NCBI GenBank assembly: GCA_964515755.1
Contig: CAZEVK010000019.1
Span: forward strand, 1 to 29,437
Reading direction: 5' to 3'
DNA: 29,437 nt
Source of the DNA: JAGVLN01 sp964515755
Lineage (GTDB): Bacteria > Pseudomonadota > Alphaproteobacteria > Rickettsiales > JABSSG01
Under the pieces are notes generated by a model. That model was not told where the DNA came from. It saw nothing but the letters and a program-made list of their open reading frames with translations, and made no database searches. Positions 8,215 through 16,274 of the stretch are shown in pieces. The position numbers were made by a program, and so were the translations under genes. The first letter of the stretch is position 1, and every line of letters starts with the position of its first letter.

Positions 8215-8229
8215 GAGTATGAAATACTC
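8215..8229. repeat. Small perfect hairpin upstream of the ankyrin/lipase-like gene
   Basis: GAGTAT and ATACTC (8215-8220 and 8224-8229) are separated by GAA, about 40 bases before the minus-strand start at 8177. On that strand it overlaps a weak -35-like TTGAGT followed 18 bases later by TAATAA. It could be an operator or a 5' leader hairpin. Evidence is structural only. Confidence 0.3.
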
Positions 8230-8290
8230 AAGTTAATTAAAAGTTAAAATAATCAATAAAATTGAATTTATTTTGTGCTATATAAAATAG

Positions 8291-8318
8291 TGTGACTTTT
8301 TAGTCGCAGTTTTTATTT
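8291..8318 (+). terminator. Terminator-like hairpin upstream of cutA
   Basis: TGTGACT (8291-8297), loop TTTT and AGTCGCA (8302-8308) pair over seven bases with one T-G pair, then GTTTTTATTTT follows. The shape is that of a Rho-independent terminator on the plus strand. No plus-strand gene lies upstream, so an attenuator in the cutA leader or a chance structure is equally possible. Confidence 0.3.
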
Positions 8319-8403
8319 TACTTTGCTAAATTCATTATATGAAATTGATATTCTAAAATTTTTTTAGGAAAATTTAGTAATAAAAATTATTAAAAGGAGC
8401 TAT

Positions 8404-8724
8404 ATGAGCAATGAGTATATTTTTATTTATGTTACTATTCCAGATGAAATAGTAGCCAAAAAAATTTGCAAAGGTTTAATAGAGAAAAAAATTGCTACAT
8501 GTGCAAATATAATGTCAAAAAGCCAGGCATTTTATATGTGGGAAGGAAAAATAGAAGAAAGCTACGAATATATTATGATAATTAAAACTTTAGCTGTTAA
8601 GTTTACCGAGGTAGAAAAATTTATTTTAACATTACACCCGTATAAATGTCCTTGTATTGTTGCTTTATCAATCGTAGACGGACATCAAAATTTTTTAAAT
8701 TGGATTAAAGAAGGAATTAAATAG
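8404..8724 (+). CDS. cutA: CutA-like divalent-cation tolerance protein
   Basis: The 106-residue protein matches the CutA1 family in length and layout. This is a trimeric, PII-like ferredoxin-fold protein of the cytoplasm, linked to copper/divalent-cation tolerance, with an unclear biochemical role. Recognisable parts are the C-A-N-I segment at 33-36, Y44-M-W-E-G-K-I at 44-50, and H78-P-Y-x2-P-x-I-V-A-L at 78-88, ending in L-x-W-I near the C-terminus. In the last signature the usual E-V-P-E is K-C-P-C, which puts two cysteines (82, 84) near the site normally holding acidic residues. ATG is preceded by AAAGGAG. It appears to be a single gene, with trcR starting about 100 bases later behind its own promoter. 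Confidence 0.9.
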   Translation: MSNEYIFIYVTIPDEIVAKKICKGLIEKKIATCANIMSKSQAFYMWEGKIEESYEYIMIIKTLAVKFTEVEKFILTLHPYKCPCIVALSIVDGHQNFLNWIKEGIK

Positions 8725-8740
8725 AATCTATTTATCAGAA

Positions 8741-8770
8741 TTGACAACTATATGGTTTGTGCTGTAATGT
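8741..8770 (+). promoter_or_regulatory. Candidate sigma-70 promoter of the trcR-tpiA-secG-pyrG-kdsA run
   Basis: TTGACA at 8741-8746 is a perfect -35 box. After 18 bases TAATGT (8765-8770) serves as a weaker -10 box. It sits between cutA and the DUF1013 gene, with about 50 bases of leader. Confidence 0.45.
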
Positions 8771-8822
8771 GCTTTACTAGGTCTTTAACTTAATAAACTT
8801 AAAATAAAATAATTGAAATTAT

Positions 8823-9371
8823 ATGAAACTTCCATTGATGCCAAAGGCTACAGCAGTATGGCTTATAAATAATACAGCGCTGACTTTTGAACAGATAGCA
8901 GAATTTTGTGGTATGCATTTACTAGAAGTGCAAGGTATTGCTGACGGAGAGGTAGCGGTTGGCATTATTGCTCAAGATCCTGTAATTAACGGTCAAGTCA
9001 CTCGTGAAGAAATACAAAGATGTGAAAAAGATTCAAAAGCTAGATTAAACCTTATTGATCAGTTTATTATTAAGGGGACAAATAAGAAAAAAGCTGCACG
9101 TTATACCCCTATAGCACGAAGACAAGATAAACCAGATGCTATATTTTGGTTGTTAAAGAATTGTATAAATATTTCTGACTCGCAAATAATAAAGCTTATT
9201 GGTACCACTCACTCTACAATTACTGCTATACGTAATAAAGCGCATTGGAATATGGCTAACCTTAGACCAAAAGACCCTGTTTTACTTGGTTTATGCACAC
9301 AAACTGCGTTAGACGATCTCATGACTAATTTAAATAAAGAAGGACGTTCTTCGTCAAATAAAAGTCACTAA
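8823..9371 (+). CDS. trcR: DUF1013 / TrcR-type cell-cycle transcriptional regulator
   Basis: The 182-residue protein belongs to the alphaproteobacterial DUF1013 family, whose member TrcR acts in cell-cycle transcription control. The N-terminus carries the family signature MKLPLMPKATAVWLI and a helix-turn-helix-like stretch (L20-T-F-E-Q-I-A-E-F-C-G-M-H-L-L-E-V). A second similar region, I117-S-D-S-Q-I-I-K-L-I-G-T-T-H-S-T-I, lies further on, so the protein may be a tandem helix-turn-helix DNA binder. The Ser/Lys-rich tail is typical. No clear Shine-Dalgarno precedes the ATG. It is the first gene of a plus-strand run, 30 bases ahead of tpiA, behind a candidate promoter. The targets are not known from this sequence. 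Confidence 0.85.
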   Translation: MKLPLMPKATAVWLINNTALTFEQIAEFCGMHLLEVQGIADGEVAVGIIAQDPVINGQVTREEIQRCEKDSKARLNLIDQFIIKGTNKKKAARYTPIARRQDKPDAIFWLLKNCINISDSQIIKLIGTTHSTITAIRNKAHWNMANLRPKDPVLLGLCTQTALDDLMTNLNKEGRSSSNKSH

Positions 9372-9401
9372 TTATAATTATTAGTTGCGTGAGTCATTAT
9401 T

Positions 9402-10154
9402 ATGACAGTAATAATTGCAAATTGGAAAATGAATAAGGGGCTTGAAGGCAGTTTGGATTTTGCTGCTGATCTACATAATCTTATCAATAAAAAAGCTGTG
9501 AACTGTCAGGTTGTACTTTGTCCTTCTTTTCCTTATCTCTATGTGGTCTCAAAAATTATTAGTGATGGTTTAATAAAGCTTGGAGCCCAGGACTGTAGTT
9601 TCAAAGAATCTGGAGCTTACACTGGTGATGTTAGTGCTTCTATGTTAAAGGATAGTGGATGTGATTATGTTATTTTAGGCCACTCGGAACGTAGGATATA
9701 TCATAATGAAACATCACCTGTAATAAAGCAAAAAGCAGAAAAAGCTCATTTATACGGTTTAACTACCATTATTTGTGTAGGCGAAACGTCTTTAGAGAAA
9801 GAAAAAGGACAAACCTTTACTGTTATTGAAGATCAGTTAAAAAATTCTCTACCATTATCTCTATCAGAGGAGAATATTATTATTGCATATGAGCCAGTTT
9901 GGGCCATTGGAACGGGTAAAAATCCATCTGTTAGAGAAATTAATAAGGTACATGCTCATATTAAAGATTTTGTAAAAGATTTTACAAAGCTTCACGGTCT
10001 TTTGCTTGAAAAAGATGTTAAAATCGTCTATGGTGGATCAGTTAATCCAAATAATTGTAAAGAAATATTAAGTATAGCTAATGTAAATGGCTTGTTAGTT
10101 GGAGGAGCAAGTCTAGTGAGTGAAGATTTTTATAACATCTTAATTAAAGCATAA
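9402..10154 (+). CDS. tpiA: Triosephosphate isomerase
   Basis: This enzyme interconverts dihydroxyacetone phosphate and glyceraldehyde 3-phosphate in the cytoplasm. The 250-residue protein is of normal length, and all hallmarks are present: Asn7 and Lys9 in NWKMN, the electrophile His94 in GHSERR, the catalytic base Glu164 in AYEPVWAIGTG with the flexible loop 6 after it, and the phosphate-binding YGGSV (210-214) and GLLVGGAS (230-237). In rickettsiae with reduced glycolysis, TpiA mainly links imported triose or glycerol phosphate to lipid and isoprenoid precursors. That role is inferred. secG follows after nine bases, consistent with one operon. Confidence 0.96.
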   Translation: MTVIIANWKMNKGLEGSLDFAADLHNLINKKAVNCQVVLCPSFPYLYVVSKIISDGLIKLGAQDCSFKESGAYTGDVSASMLKDSGCDYVILGHSERRIYHNETSPVIKQKAEKAHLYGLTTIICVGETSLEKEKGQTFTVIEDQLKNSLPLSLSEENIIIAYEPVWAIGTGKNPSVREINKVHAHIKDFVKDFTKLHGLLLEKDVKIVYGGSVNPNNCKEILSIANVNGLLVGGASLVSEDFYNILIKA

Positions 10155-10163
10155 AGGTATTAT

Positions 10164-10502
10164 ATGCAAACAGTTTTAATGGTAGTTCATTTAATTATAG
10201 CAGTGTTGCTTGTGGGTGTAATTCTTTTGCAGCGCACTAGTGAAGATAGTTTAGGAGGACTAAGTGGAGGATCTGGATTTAGTGGAATAATGTCTGTGCG
10301 CTCATCCGCTAATTTATTTTCACGTATTACTATGATATTAGCTACTTTATTTATAATAAATTGTTTGGTTTTGGCCAATCTTTCTTTAAAACAATCCAGT
10401 CAAAGCATAATATCAAAAATTACTATAGAACAACCGCTTTCTAGCGAAGAGCAGAGAGATAAACAAGATCAAGACGGAATACAAATTCCAACAGCACAAT
10501 AA
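10164..10502 (+). CDS. secG: Preprotein translocase subunit SecG
   Basis: SecG is a small inner-membrane subunit of the SecYEG protein-export channel. The 112-residue protein has two membrane helices, about 3-21 and 54-74. They flank the conserved cytosolic loop with L-L-Q-R (21-24), a Gly-rich stretch (G32-G-L-S-G-G-S-G-F) and S-S-A-N-L-F-S-R-I-T, the SecG family pattern. The tail after residue 78 is polar and poorly conserved. The gene is tightly packed between tpiA and pyrG (gaps of nine and three bases), the usual order in alphaproteobacteria, and is almost surely co-transcribed. Confidence 0.93.
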   Translation: MQTVLMVVHLIIAVLLVGVILLQRTSEDSLGGLSGGSGFSGIMSVRSSANLFSRITMILATLFIINCLVLANLSLKQSSQSIISKITIEQPLSSEEQRDKQDQDGIQIPTAQ

Positions 10503-10505
10503 TTT

Positions 10506-12143
10506 ATGACAAGATTTATTTTTATTACAGGTGGCGTAGTTTCTTCATTGGGTAAGGGACTTGCTTCTGCAAGCTTAAGTGCTTTATTACAAGCTCGAGG
10601 TTATAAAGTGTGTATGCGTAAGCTAGATCCATATTTAAATGTTGATCCAGGCACAATGAGCCCAACACAGCATGGTGAAGTTTATGTAACAGAAGATGGA
10701 GCTGAAACTGATTTGGACTTAGGTCATTATGAGCGATTCACAGGGCTAAACACGACTAAATCTGATAATATAACTACTGGGCAAATTTATTCTACTCTAT
10801 TACTGAAAGAACGTCGTGGAGACTACTTGGGTGCAACAGTACAAGTGATTCCGCATGTGACAGATTTAATTAAGGAATTCATTTTTTGTGATACTAAAAA
10901 ATTTGACTTTGTTCTATGTGAAATTGGTGGAACTGTTGGTGATATAGAAGCTTTACCTTTTTTGGAAGCAATTAGACAAATTAGTAATGAACTGCCACAA
11001 AACACTGTTAAGTTTATACATCTAACTTTGCTGCCATATATTTCTACAGCTAAAGAATTAAAGACTAAGCCGACTCAACATTCAGTAAAAGAACTTAGAG
11101 CAATCGGTATTCAGCCTGATTTATTACTTTGTCGTAGTTCTAAAGAAATACCAGAAAGTGATAAAAGAAAAATTGCTTTATTTTGTAATGTTCGCCCAGA
11201 AAATGTTATTGAAGGATTGGATGTAAAAACGATATATGAAGCTCCTATAACTTATCATACAGCTGGCCTTGATACTCAGGTGCTACAAGCATTTGGTCTA
11301 GATCATGTTCAGGAGCCAGATTTAAGTAGATGGAGAGATATCATTGATAAAATGAGTAAATCTTCTGATGAGTTAACAATAGCAATTATTTATAAGTATA
11401 ATAGTAATGATGCTTATTTATCACTCGTAGAAGCACTAAATCATGCTGCTATTAGTGATTGTATAAAACTTAATCTCAAATGGATTAACGCGCGTAGATT
11501 AAAACAAGAAGGTATAGAGCAAAAATTTATTGATGTTGATGCAATTTTAGTTCCAGGTGGCTTTGGTGACGATGGAATTGAGGGTAAAATTATGGCAATA
11601 AAATATGCTAGAGAGAATAATATTCCATTCTTTGGTATTTGCCTTGGTATGCAAATGGCAGTTATAGAGTTTGCCCGTAATATTTGTAATTTGCCAGATG
11701 CACTTTCAACAGAATTTGGACCTACATCAAATCCTGTGATTGCTTTGATGAAAGAATGGTACCAAAAAGACGGTATTGAAAAACGATCTGAAAAAAGTGA
11801 CCTCGGTGGTACAATGCGCCTGGGGGTGTATGAATGTGATTTAACGGATAACACAAAAAGTGCAAAAATTTATAATAGTAAAAAAATTTATGAACGTCAT
11901 AGGCATCGTTACGAATTTAATATGAATTATCATGATCTTATGGAAAAGCAGGGCATAGTATTTGCAGGCAAATCACCAGATAGAAATCTAATGGAAATAA
12001 TTGAATTAAAAAATCATCCATGGTTTATAGGTGTACAATTCCACCCTGAATTTAAATCAAAACCATTTAGGCCTCATCCTTTATTTTGTTCATTTATCAA
12101 TGCAGCTAAAGATTATCATTTGAGTAAAAAGCATGAAAATTAA
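10506..12143 (+). CDS. pyrG: CTP synthase
   Basis: This enzyme makes CTP from UTP using ATP and glutamine ammonia, the last step of pyrimidine nucleotide synthesis. At 545 residues it is full length. The N-terminal synthetase domain (1-265) starts with the nucleotide loop GGVVSSLGKGLASAS (9-23) and holds DPYLNVDPGTMSP (41-53) and E139-I-G-G-T-V-G-D. The C-terminal class I glutamine amidotransferase domain has the nucleophile Cys379 in GICLGMQ and the partner pair His513/Glu515 in QFHPEF. The oxyanion-side loop reads GGFGDDG where GGFGxRG is common, a small deviation. The last 11 bases overlap the kdsA start, so translation is probably coupled. Confidence 0.97.
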   Translation: MTRFIFITGGVVSSLGKGLASASLSALLQARGYKVCMRKLDPYLNVDPGTMSPTQHGEVYVTEDGAETDLDLGHYERFTGLNTTKSDNITTGQIYSTLLLKERRGDYLGATVQVIPHVTDLIKEFIFCDTKKFDFVLCEIGGTVGDIEALPFLEAIRQISNELPQNTVKFIHLTLLPYISTAKELKTKPTQHSVKELRAIGIQPDLLLCRSSKEIPESDKRKIALFCNVRPENVIEGLDVKTIYEAPITYHTAGLDTQVLQAFGLDHVQEPDLSRWRDIIDKMSKSSDELTIAIIYKYNSNDAYLSLVEALNHAAISDCIKLNLKWINARRLKQEGIEQKFIDVDAILVPGGFGDDGIEGKIMAIKYARENNIPFFGICLGMQMAVIEFARNICNLPDALSTEFGPTSNPVIALMKEWYQKDGIEKRSEKSDLGGTMRLGVYECDLTDNTKSAKIYNSKKIYERHRHRYEFNMNYHDLMEKQGIVFAGKSPDRNLMEIIELKNHPWFIGVQFHPEFKSKPFRPHPLFCSFINAAKDYHLSKKHEN

Positions 12144-12972
12144 TCAAAAAGTAGTAGAAGTTGGTAATGTAAAAATTGGTAATAAGTTGCCTTTTGTTTT
12201 AATAGCTGGTCCTTGTCAAATTGAATCTATGGATCATTCTTTATTTATGGCAGATGCTTTAGTTAAAATGACTGATAAACTAGGTATAGGGTTTATTTAT
12301 AAATCATCATATGACAAAGCTAACCGTAGTAGCCTTAAAGGAGCTAGAGGGCTTGGCTTAGAGAAATCATTACAGGTGTTTGAAAAGATAAAAAAAACAT
12401 TTGGTTGTTCTATTCAAACTGATGTTCATACGGCTGAGCAATGTTCTGTTGTAGCTAAATATGTAGATGTCTTGCAAATACCAGCTTTCCTATGTAGACA
12501 GACTGATTTATTAGAAGCTGCAGCAAAAACTAATAAAACTATTAATGTAAAAAAAGGTCAATTTCTTGCTCCTTGGGATGTAAAAAATATTATTGATAAG
12601 TTTGATGCTTTTTCGAATCCAAATTTATTAATTACTGAACGAGGGGTATGTTTTGGTTATAACACTTTAGTAAATGATATGCGTGGTTTAGAAATTATGG
12701 CAGATATGGGAGTTCCTGTAGTTTTTGATGCCACTCATTCAGTTCAGCAGCCTGGAGGTAAAGGAGACTCTACTGGAGGAGAAAGAAGATTTGTAAACTC
12801 ATTAGCAAGAGCAGCAGTGGCTGTTGGAGTAGCTGCTGTTTTTATGGAAACACATCAGGATCCAGATAATGCGCCAAGTGACGGTCCTAATATGGTTAAG
12901 CTTTCAAATTTAGAAGATTTGCTTAAAACCCTTCTGCAGTTTGATATCTTAGCAAAGAGTTTGCAAAGATAG
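12133..12972 (+). CDS. kdsA: 2-dehydro-3-deoxyphosphooctonate aldolase (KDO-8-phosphate synthase), metal-dependent type
   Basis: KdsA condenses phosphoenolpyruvate with arabinose 5-phosphate to KDO-8-phosphate, the precursor of the sugar that joins lipid A to the LPS core. The 279-residue TIM-barrel protein has the PEP-binding K57-S-S-Y-D-K-A-N-R-S-S and the G-Q-F-L-A-P-W-D segment at 142-149. Cys28 in AGPC occupies the metal-ligand position, with His202, Glu239 and Asp250 as the likely other ligands. This points to the metallo class (Aquifex type) rather than the E. coli non-metal class, which has Asn there. It overlaps pyrG by 11 bases. It shows that the organism makes LPS. Confidence 0.95.
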   Translation: MKINQKVVEVGNVKIGNKLPFVLIAGPCQIESMDHSLFMADALVKMTDKLGIGFIYKSSYDKANRSSLKGARGLGLEKSLQVFEKIKKTFGCSIQTDVHTAEQCSVVAKYVDVLQIPAFLCRQTDLLEAAAKTNKTINVKKGQFLAPWDVKNIIDKFDAFSNPNLLITERGVCFGYNTLVNDMRGLEIMADMGVPVVFDATHSVQQPGGKGDSTGGERRFVNSLARAAVAVGVAAVFMETHQDPDNAPSDGPNMVKLSNLEDLLKTLLQFDILAKSLQR

Positions 12973-12982
12973 TAATTAACAC

Positions 12983-13453
12983 TTACTGAACTATTTTCCA
13001 GCTACCATCAGGTTGTCTACAAGCGGTTCCATAACCTTGCTGTTTTTTGTTGCCAACATTTATTTCATTGGTAAATTCTCGACAATACTGACCTTGTTGC
13101 TGATATGTTCTGATAGGTGTGAATGACCCGCTATGACCACTATCTGGATTTTTCCAAGTAGATGTTTGCCCAGAAGGTGTGTTTTCTAAAGAATTGTTTG
13201 CGGTTTTTTCCATTCGGTATTTATCTTGTTCATCCATATAACTACCAACTTGATTACCAACTAAAGCGCCAGTAATTGCTCCAAGACCAATACCAAGCAT
13301 TTGTCCACTACCTTTACCAAATTGAGAACCAAGTGCTGCACCAGCTACTCCACCTAGAATTGTACCAGCTCCTTGTTTATTTACTCCGCCTTGACCAGCA
13401 CAACCAAATATGAATAATGGTAAAAATAATAATAAGAATAAAGTTTTTTTCAT
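12983..13453 (-). CDS. 17 kDa surface antigen-family outer-membrane lipoprotein
   Basis: This 156-residue lipoprotein is close to the Rickettsia 17 kDa antigen in size and layout. It begins with a signal peptide MKKTLFLLLFLPLFIFG and the lipobox I-F-G-C, so Cys18 should be lipid-modified and the protein anchored in the outer membrane. A glycine-zipper region follows (about 26-70, repeated GxxxG), then a C-terminal domain ending in YCREF...QQGYGTACRQPDGSWKIV, the family hallmark, with two cysteines that may pair. I chose ATG at 13453: the frame runs further upstream, but the signal peptide starts here and AGGA lies ten bases before it. It is convergent with kdsA, ten bases apart. Its function is unknown; it is a common serological antigen in rickettsiae. 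Confidence 0.92.
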   Translation of the reverse strand: MKKTLFLLLFLPLFIFGCAGQGGVNKQGAGTILGGVAGAALGSQFGKGSGQMLGIGLGAITGALVGNQVGSYMDEQDKYRMEKTANNSLENTPSGQTSTWKNPDSGHSGSFTPIRTYQQQGQYCREFTNEINVGNKKQQGYGTACRQPDGSWKIVQ

Positions 13454-13491
13454 TTTTTTATGTCCTACAATACAAATTGCTATATTATAAT

Positions 13492-13520
13492 AGTATATCA
13501 TAATGATGATTTAATGACAA
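13492..13520 (-). promoter_or_regulatory. Sigma-70 promoter of the 17 kDa antigen gene
   Basis: On the minus strand TTGTCA (13515-13520) and TATACT (13492-13497) are separated by exactly 17 bases, about 40 bases upstream of the chosen start. Its presence supports the shorter start at 13453, because the longer frame would begin inside the promoter. Confidence 0.6.
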
Positions 13521-13521
13521 C

Positions 13522-14427
13522 ATGAAACATACAGACCATAGAAGCAGACTAGTAATTAGAGCAACTGTAGCCTCTATGGCTACGGCAGCAATTATTATAA
13601 TTGCAAAAACTATAGCTTGGGCTAGCACGGATTCATCTTCTGTATTGGCATCACTTATAGATTCTTTATTAGATATTATTTCTTCTTTTATTAATTTTCT
13701 CGCAGCTCGTTATGCAATGCAACCCCCTGATAGCGAGCATCGCTTTGGACATGGTAAAGCAGAGGACTTAGCTGTTTTAGTTCAATCATCGTTTTTTATT
13801 ATTTCCGGTATTTTTGTTACAATTATTGCAGTTAAAAAAATAATAACTCCTCAAGAGCTTGATAATAGTGAATTAGGGGTTTGGTTGGTAATATTTTCTT
13901 TAGCGATTTCAGCTTTATTGATGATCTATCAAACATACGTAATTAAAAGTACTTCTTCAAATATAATTAAAGCTGATAGGTTGCATTATTTTACGGATTT
14001 CTTTACTAATGGAGCTGTAATAGTTTCTTTATTTTTATCTATTTTTCTTAAAAGTAAAATTGTTGATCCAATTTTTGCAATAATGATAGCAATTTATATG
14101 CTATACGAGGCATTTAAACTTTTCAAAGAAGCTTTCCGTAATTTAATGGATCATGAATTTACAGAAACAGATAAAAAATTATTACAACAGATTATTACTT
14201 CTCATAAAGATGTGAAAGGTTTTCATGATTTAAAAACTCGTCACTCTGGTAGTAAACCAATTATCCAATTTCACTTAGAAATGGATGGTAAAGTATCTCT
14301 TTATGAAGCTCATACCATTGCTGAAGCCGTAGAGATTTTGATTAAACAGAAATTTAAGAATGCAGAAGTTATTATTCATCAAGACCCTGAGAGTGTTAAT
14401 GAAAAAAGGGAATTTAATACTATATGA
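13522..14427 (+). CDS. Cation diffusion facilitator (FieF/YiiP-like) divalent metal exporter
   Basis: This is an inner-membrane antiporter expected to export Zn2+ and/or Fe2+ in exchange for protons. The 301-residue protein has about six membrane helices in the first 205 residues and a cytosolic ferredoxin-like domain after it. The transport-site residues are visible as Asp47-x3-Asp51 in helix 2 and His155-x3-Asp159 in helix 5, the D-D-H-D set of the FieF branch. H73-R-F-G-H-G-K-A-E is the family signature after helix 2. His/Asp residues at 235-260 in the tail could bind regulatory metal. Its last four bases overlap the tadA start (ATGA), so the two are coupled. Confidence 0.92.
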   Translation: MKHTDHRSRLVIRATVASMATAAIIIIAKTIAWASTDSSSVLASLIDSLLDIISSFINFLAARYAMQPPDSEHRFGHGKAEDLAVLVQSSFFIISGIFVTIIAVKKIITPQELDNSELGVWLVIFSLAISALLMIYQTYVIKSTSSNIIKADRLHYFTDFFTNGAVIVSLFLSIFLKSKIVDPIFAIMIAIYMLYEAFKLFKEAFRNLMDHEFTETDKKLLQQIITSHKDVKGFHDLKTRHSGSKPIIQFHLEMDGKVSLYEAHTIAEAVEILIKQKFKNAEVIIHQDPESVNEKREFNTI

Positions 14428-14885
14428 TTTCTATGCAGCAGCACCATATGTTAGAGGCGATAACTCTTGCAGAAGCTGCAATAGAAAAAGAAGAAGTTCC
14501 TGTTGGTGCGATAATTGTGGATAGCCGTAATAATCAAATCATTAGTCGAAGTTTCAATCAAGTAGAAGCTAGTTTTAATCCTATAGCACATGCTGAAATT
14601 TTAGCAATTCAGCAGGCTTGTAAAATATTACGAACCACTAGATTAGAATTTTGTGATTTATTTGTTACTTTAGAGCCGTGTGCAATGTGTGCATCTGCTA
14701 TTTCTCATGCTAAACTTAGACGTGTATATTTTGGTGCCTACGATATAAAAAGTGGTGCAATTGAAAATGGCGTGAGATTTTTTGAATCAAAAACTTGCCA
14801 TCACTTACCAGAGGTCTACGGTGGGATTTTGCAAAAAGAATCTTCTAAATTATTGAAAAACTTTTTTCAAATTAAGCGTCATTAG
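14424..14885 (+). CDS. tadA: tRNA-specific adenosine deaminase (A34 to inosine)
   Basis: TadA converts adenosine 34 of tRNA-Arg(ACG) to inosine, allowing one tRNA to read CGU, CGC and CGA. The 153-residue protein carries the zinc deaminase motifs His56-Ala-Glu58 (zinc ligand and proton shuttle) and Pro85-Cys86-x2-Cys89 (zinc ligands), with the expected E-V-P-V-G-A at 24-29. The start overlaps the upstream transporter stop by four bases. The 3' end overlaps the convergent mlaC by 14 bases, an arrangement that leaves no room for a terminator between the two. Confidence 0.95.
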   Translation: MISMQQHHMLEAITLAEAAIEKEEVPVGAIIVDSRNNQIISRSFNQVEASFNPIAHAEILAIQQACKILRTTRLEFCDLFVTLEPCAMCASAISHAKLRRVYFGAYDIKSGAIENGVRFFESKTCHHLPEVYGGILQKESSKLLKNFFQIKRH

Positions 14886-15510
14886 ATTTTGTTTCGAGCT
14901 GGCTTACTTTTGTTTTTAATTTTGTAATAAAACCCTCAGGCCCTGTTTGTTGCACAATTGAAGAGAATTCAGAGCGTTGTGACATAATAGCGCTTACACC
15001 TTCAACAACAACATCAATTACTTGATATCCTCCTGCGCTAAGAGCTTTAGGCTTTACTTGGTAGTTAATAGATATAGGAGGTTGACCATTAGTTCTTAAT
15101 ATTTGAGTTTCAACCGTGAAATTTCCAGGCGTTTGTTCTAATACTTTATTAATTTTAAATGATTCATCGGTATATTTCATTAGATTCGGCAAATAGCTAT
15201 AAAGAAAATATTTTGCATAAGTATTTTGGTAATCTACTTGTTGATTAGGGTTTAATTGACGATAATTTTGAGCAATCACAAATTTTGCCATCCAATCTAA
15301 GTTAAAATTGGTTTTTAAGAGTGAAAATAGCTGATCTGTTTTGGCTTGCTGTCCATTAGATTTATTTTTTACTATCGCAATAACTTGATTTGCTAATGTA
15401 TTTATATAATTTTTAACGTCCTGCGTTTGATCGGCAAAAGCAGCGTTGGTATTAATTAATAGTGTGACTACTAAAAGAAGTTTTTTTATTTTATTAAGTA
15501 TCTGGTTCAT
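14872..15510 (-). CDS. mlaC: MlaC-family periplasmic phospholipid-binding protein
   Basis: MlaC carries phospholipids through the periplasm between the outer-membrane MlaA complex and the inner-membrane MlaFEDB transporter, helping keep outer-membrane asymmetry. The 212-residue protein has a cleavable signal peptide (about 1-26, ending A-F-A). The rest is typical of the family: an N-terminal helical part with F-N-L-D-W-M-A (69-75) and Y-F-L-Y-S-Y, then a beta part with R-T-N-G-Q-P-P-I-S-I-N-Y and Y-Q-V-I-D-V-V-V-E-G-V-S. The start ATG overlaps the mlaA stop as TAATG, so the two are coupled. No mlaD, mlaE or mlaF is present nearby. Confidence 0.9.
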   Translation of the reverse strand: MNQILNKIKKLLLVVTLLINTNAAFADQTQDVKNYINTLANQVIAIVKNKSNGQQAKTDQLFSLLKTNFNLDWMAKFVIAQNYRQLNPNQQVDYQNTYAKYFLYSYLPNLMKYTDESFKINKVLEQTPGNFTVETQILRTNGQPPISINYQVKPKALSAGGYQVIDVVVEGVSAIMSQRSEFSSIVQQTGPEGFITKLKTKVSQLETKSNDA

Positions 15511-16274
15511 TACTTTATTTCCTCATTGTACATGTTATAGTCTACATTATAATCTATTTGCTTATTCTTACAAGCTATGTTTTTCTTTGCTCTGTATTGT
15601 AAGTACATACTTCTTACCTGAGCATAATAATCAAGAGATGATTCTTCGAGCGAGTTTGATAAATCTAGATAATCAGCGCGATTGCTGATAGTTGATGCCA
15701 CAAAAATCCCAGTTTGCTCAGGGTAATTAAGGACTAGATTTAATGGATCTAGGACTATGTCATAAACTTTTCCTGCAGCATCTCTAATTGATGATGGACC
15801 AATAATTGGCAATACTAAGTATGAGCCATAATCAGCGCCATAAGAGGCAAATGTATCGCCAAATGTTTGAGAATTTTCCGTTAAACCAAAGCCGCTAGCA
15901 AAATCTAATAATCCACCTACTCCAAATGTTGAGTTTATAGCGAATCTCCAAAATGTTCTAAATGCAGATTTTGAATCTCCTTGAACGACGTTGTTTAATA
16001 GTGTTAAAGGCGATTTCAGATTTCTAATGAAGTTCCTTACCCGATCTCTTCCCCAGCTAGGAACTGTTTTTTTATACAGAGTTGATACTGGTTTTAAAAT
16101 TGTGTGATCAAGAGTTAAATCTATTTGAAACATCGCACGATTGAATTTTTCGTACGAATCTACTACTTCATAGCATTGACCATTATTTTCCGAGTTTCTA
16201 GCTTGTGCATAAGCTGATCCTATACATAAGATAATAGTAATAAACATTAATTGAATTATTTTGTACAAATACAT
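15510..16274 (-). CDS. mlaA: MlaA/VacJ-family outer-membrane lipid-transport protein
   Basis: MlaA is the outer-membrane component that removes misplaced phospholipids from the outer leaflet and passes them to MlaC. The 254-residue protein shows the family core from about residue 40: Y-E-K-F-N-R-A-M-F, N-F-I-R-N-L-x-S-P, N-x-T-F-G-V-G-G-L-L-D-x-A, F-G-D-T-x-A-x-Y-G, and the proline-rich P-I-I-G-P-S-S-I-R-D. The N-terminus has a signal peptide ending A-Y-A (21-23) and no convincing lipobox, whereas E. coli MlaA is a lipoprotein; Cys17 is preceded by Leu, which does not fit. It is followed directly by mlaC and overlaps the upstream methyltransferase by 19 bases. Confidence 0.92.
   Translation of the reverse strand: MYLYKIIQLMFITIILCIGSAYAQARNSENNGQCYEVVDSYEKFNRAMFQIDLTLDHTILKPVSTLYKKTVPSWGRDRVRNFIRNLKSPLTLLNNVVQGDSKSAFRTFWRFAINSTFGVGGLLDFASGFGLTENSQTFGDTFASYGADYGSYLVLPIIGPSSIRDAAGKVYDIVLDPLNLVLNYPEQTGIFVASTISNRADYLDLSNSLEESSLDYYAQVRSMYLQYRAKKNIACKNKQIDYNVDYNMYNEEIK

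Noticed and set aside
11441..11854. Minus-strand open frame of 137 codons inside pyrG
   Set aside because: It is an antisense shadow of a highly conserved gene, with no family signature of its own.
13454..13501. Longer N-terminus for the 17 kDa lipoprotein
   Set aside because: It begins inside the predicted promoter and displaces the signal peptide; AGGA precedes the internal ATG.
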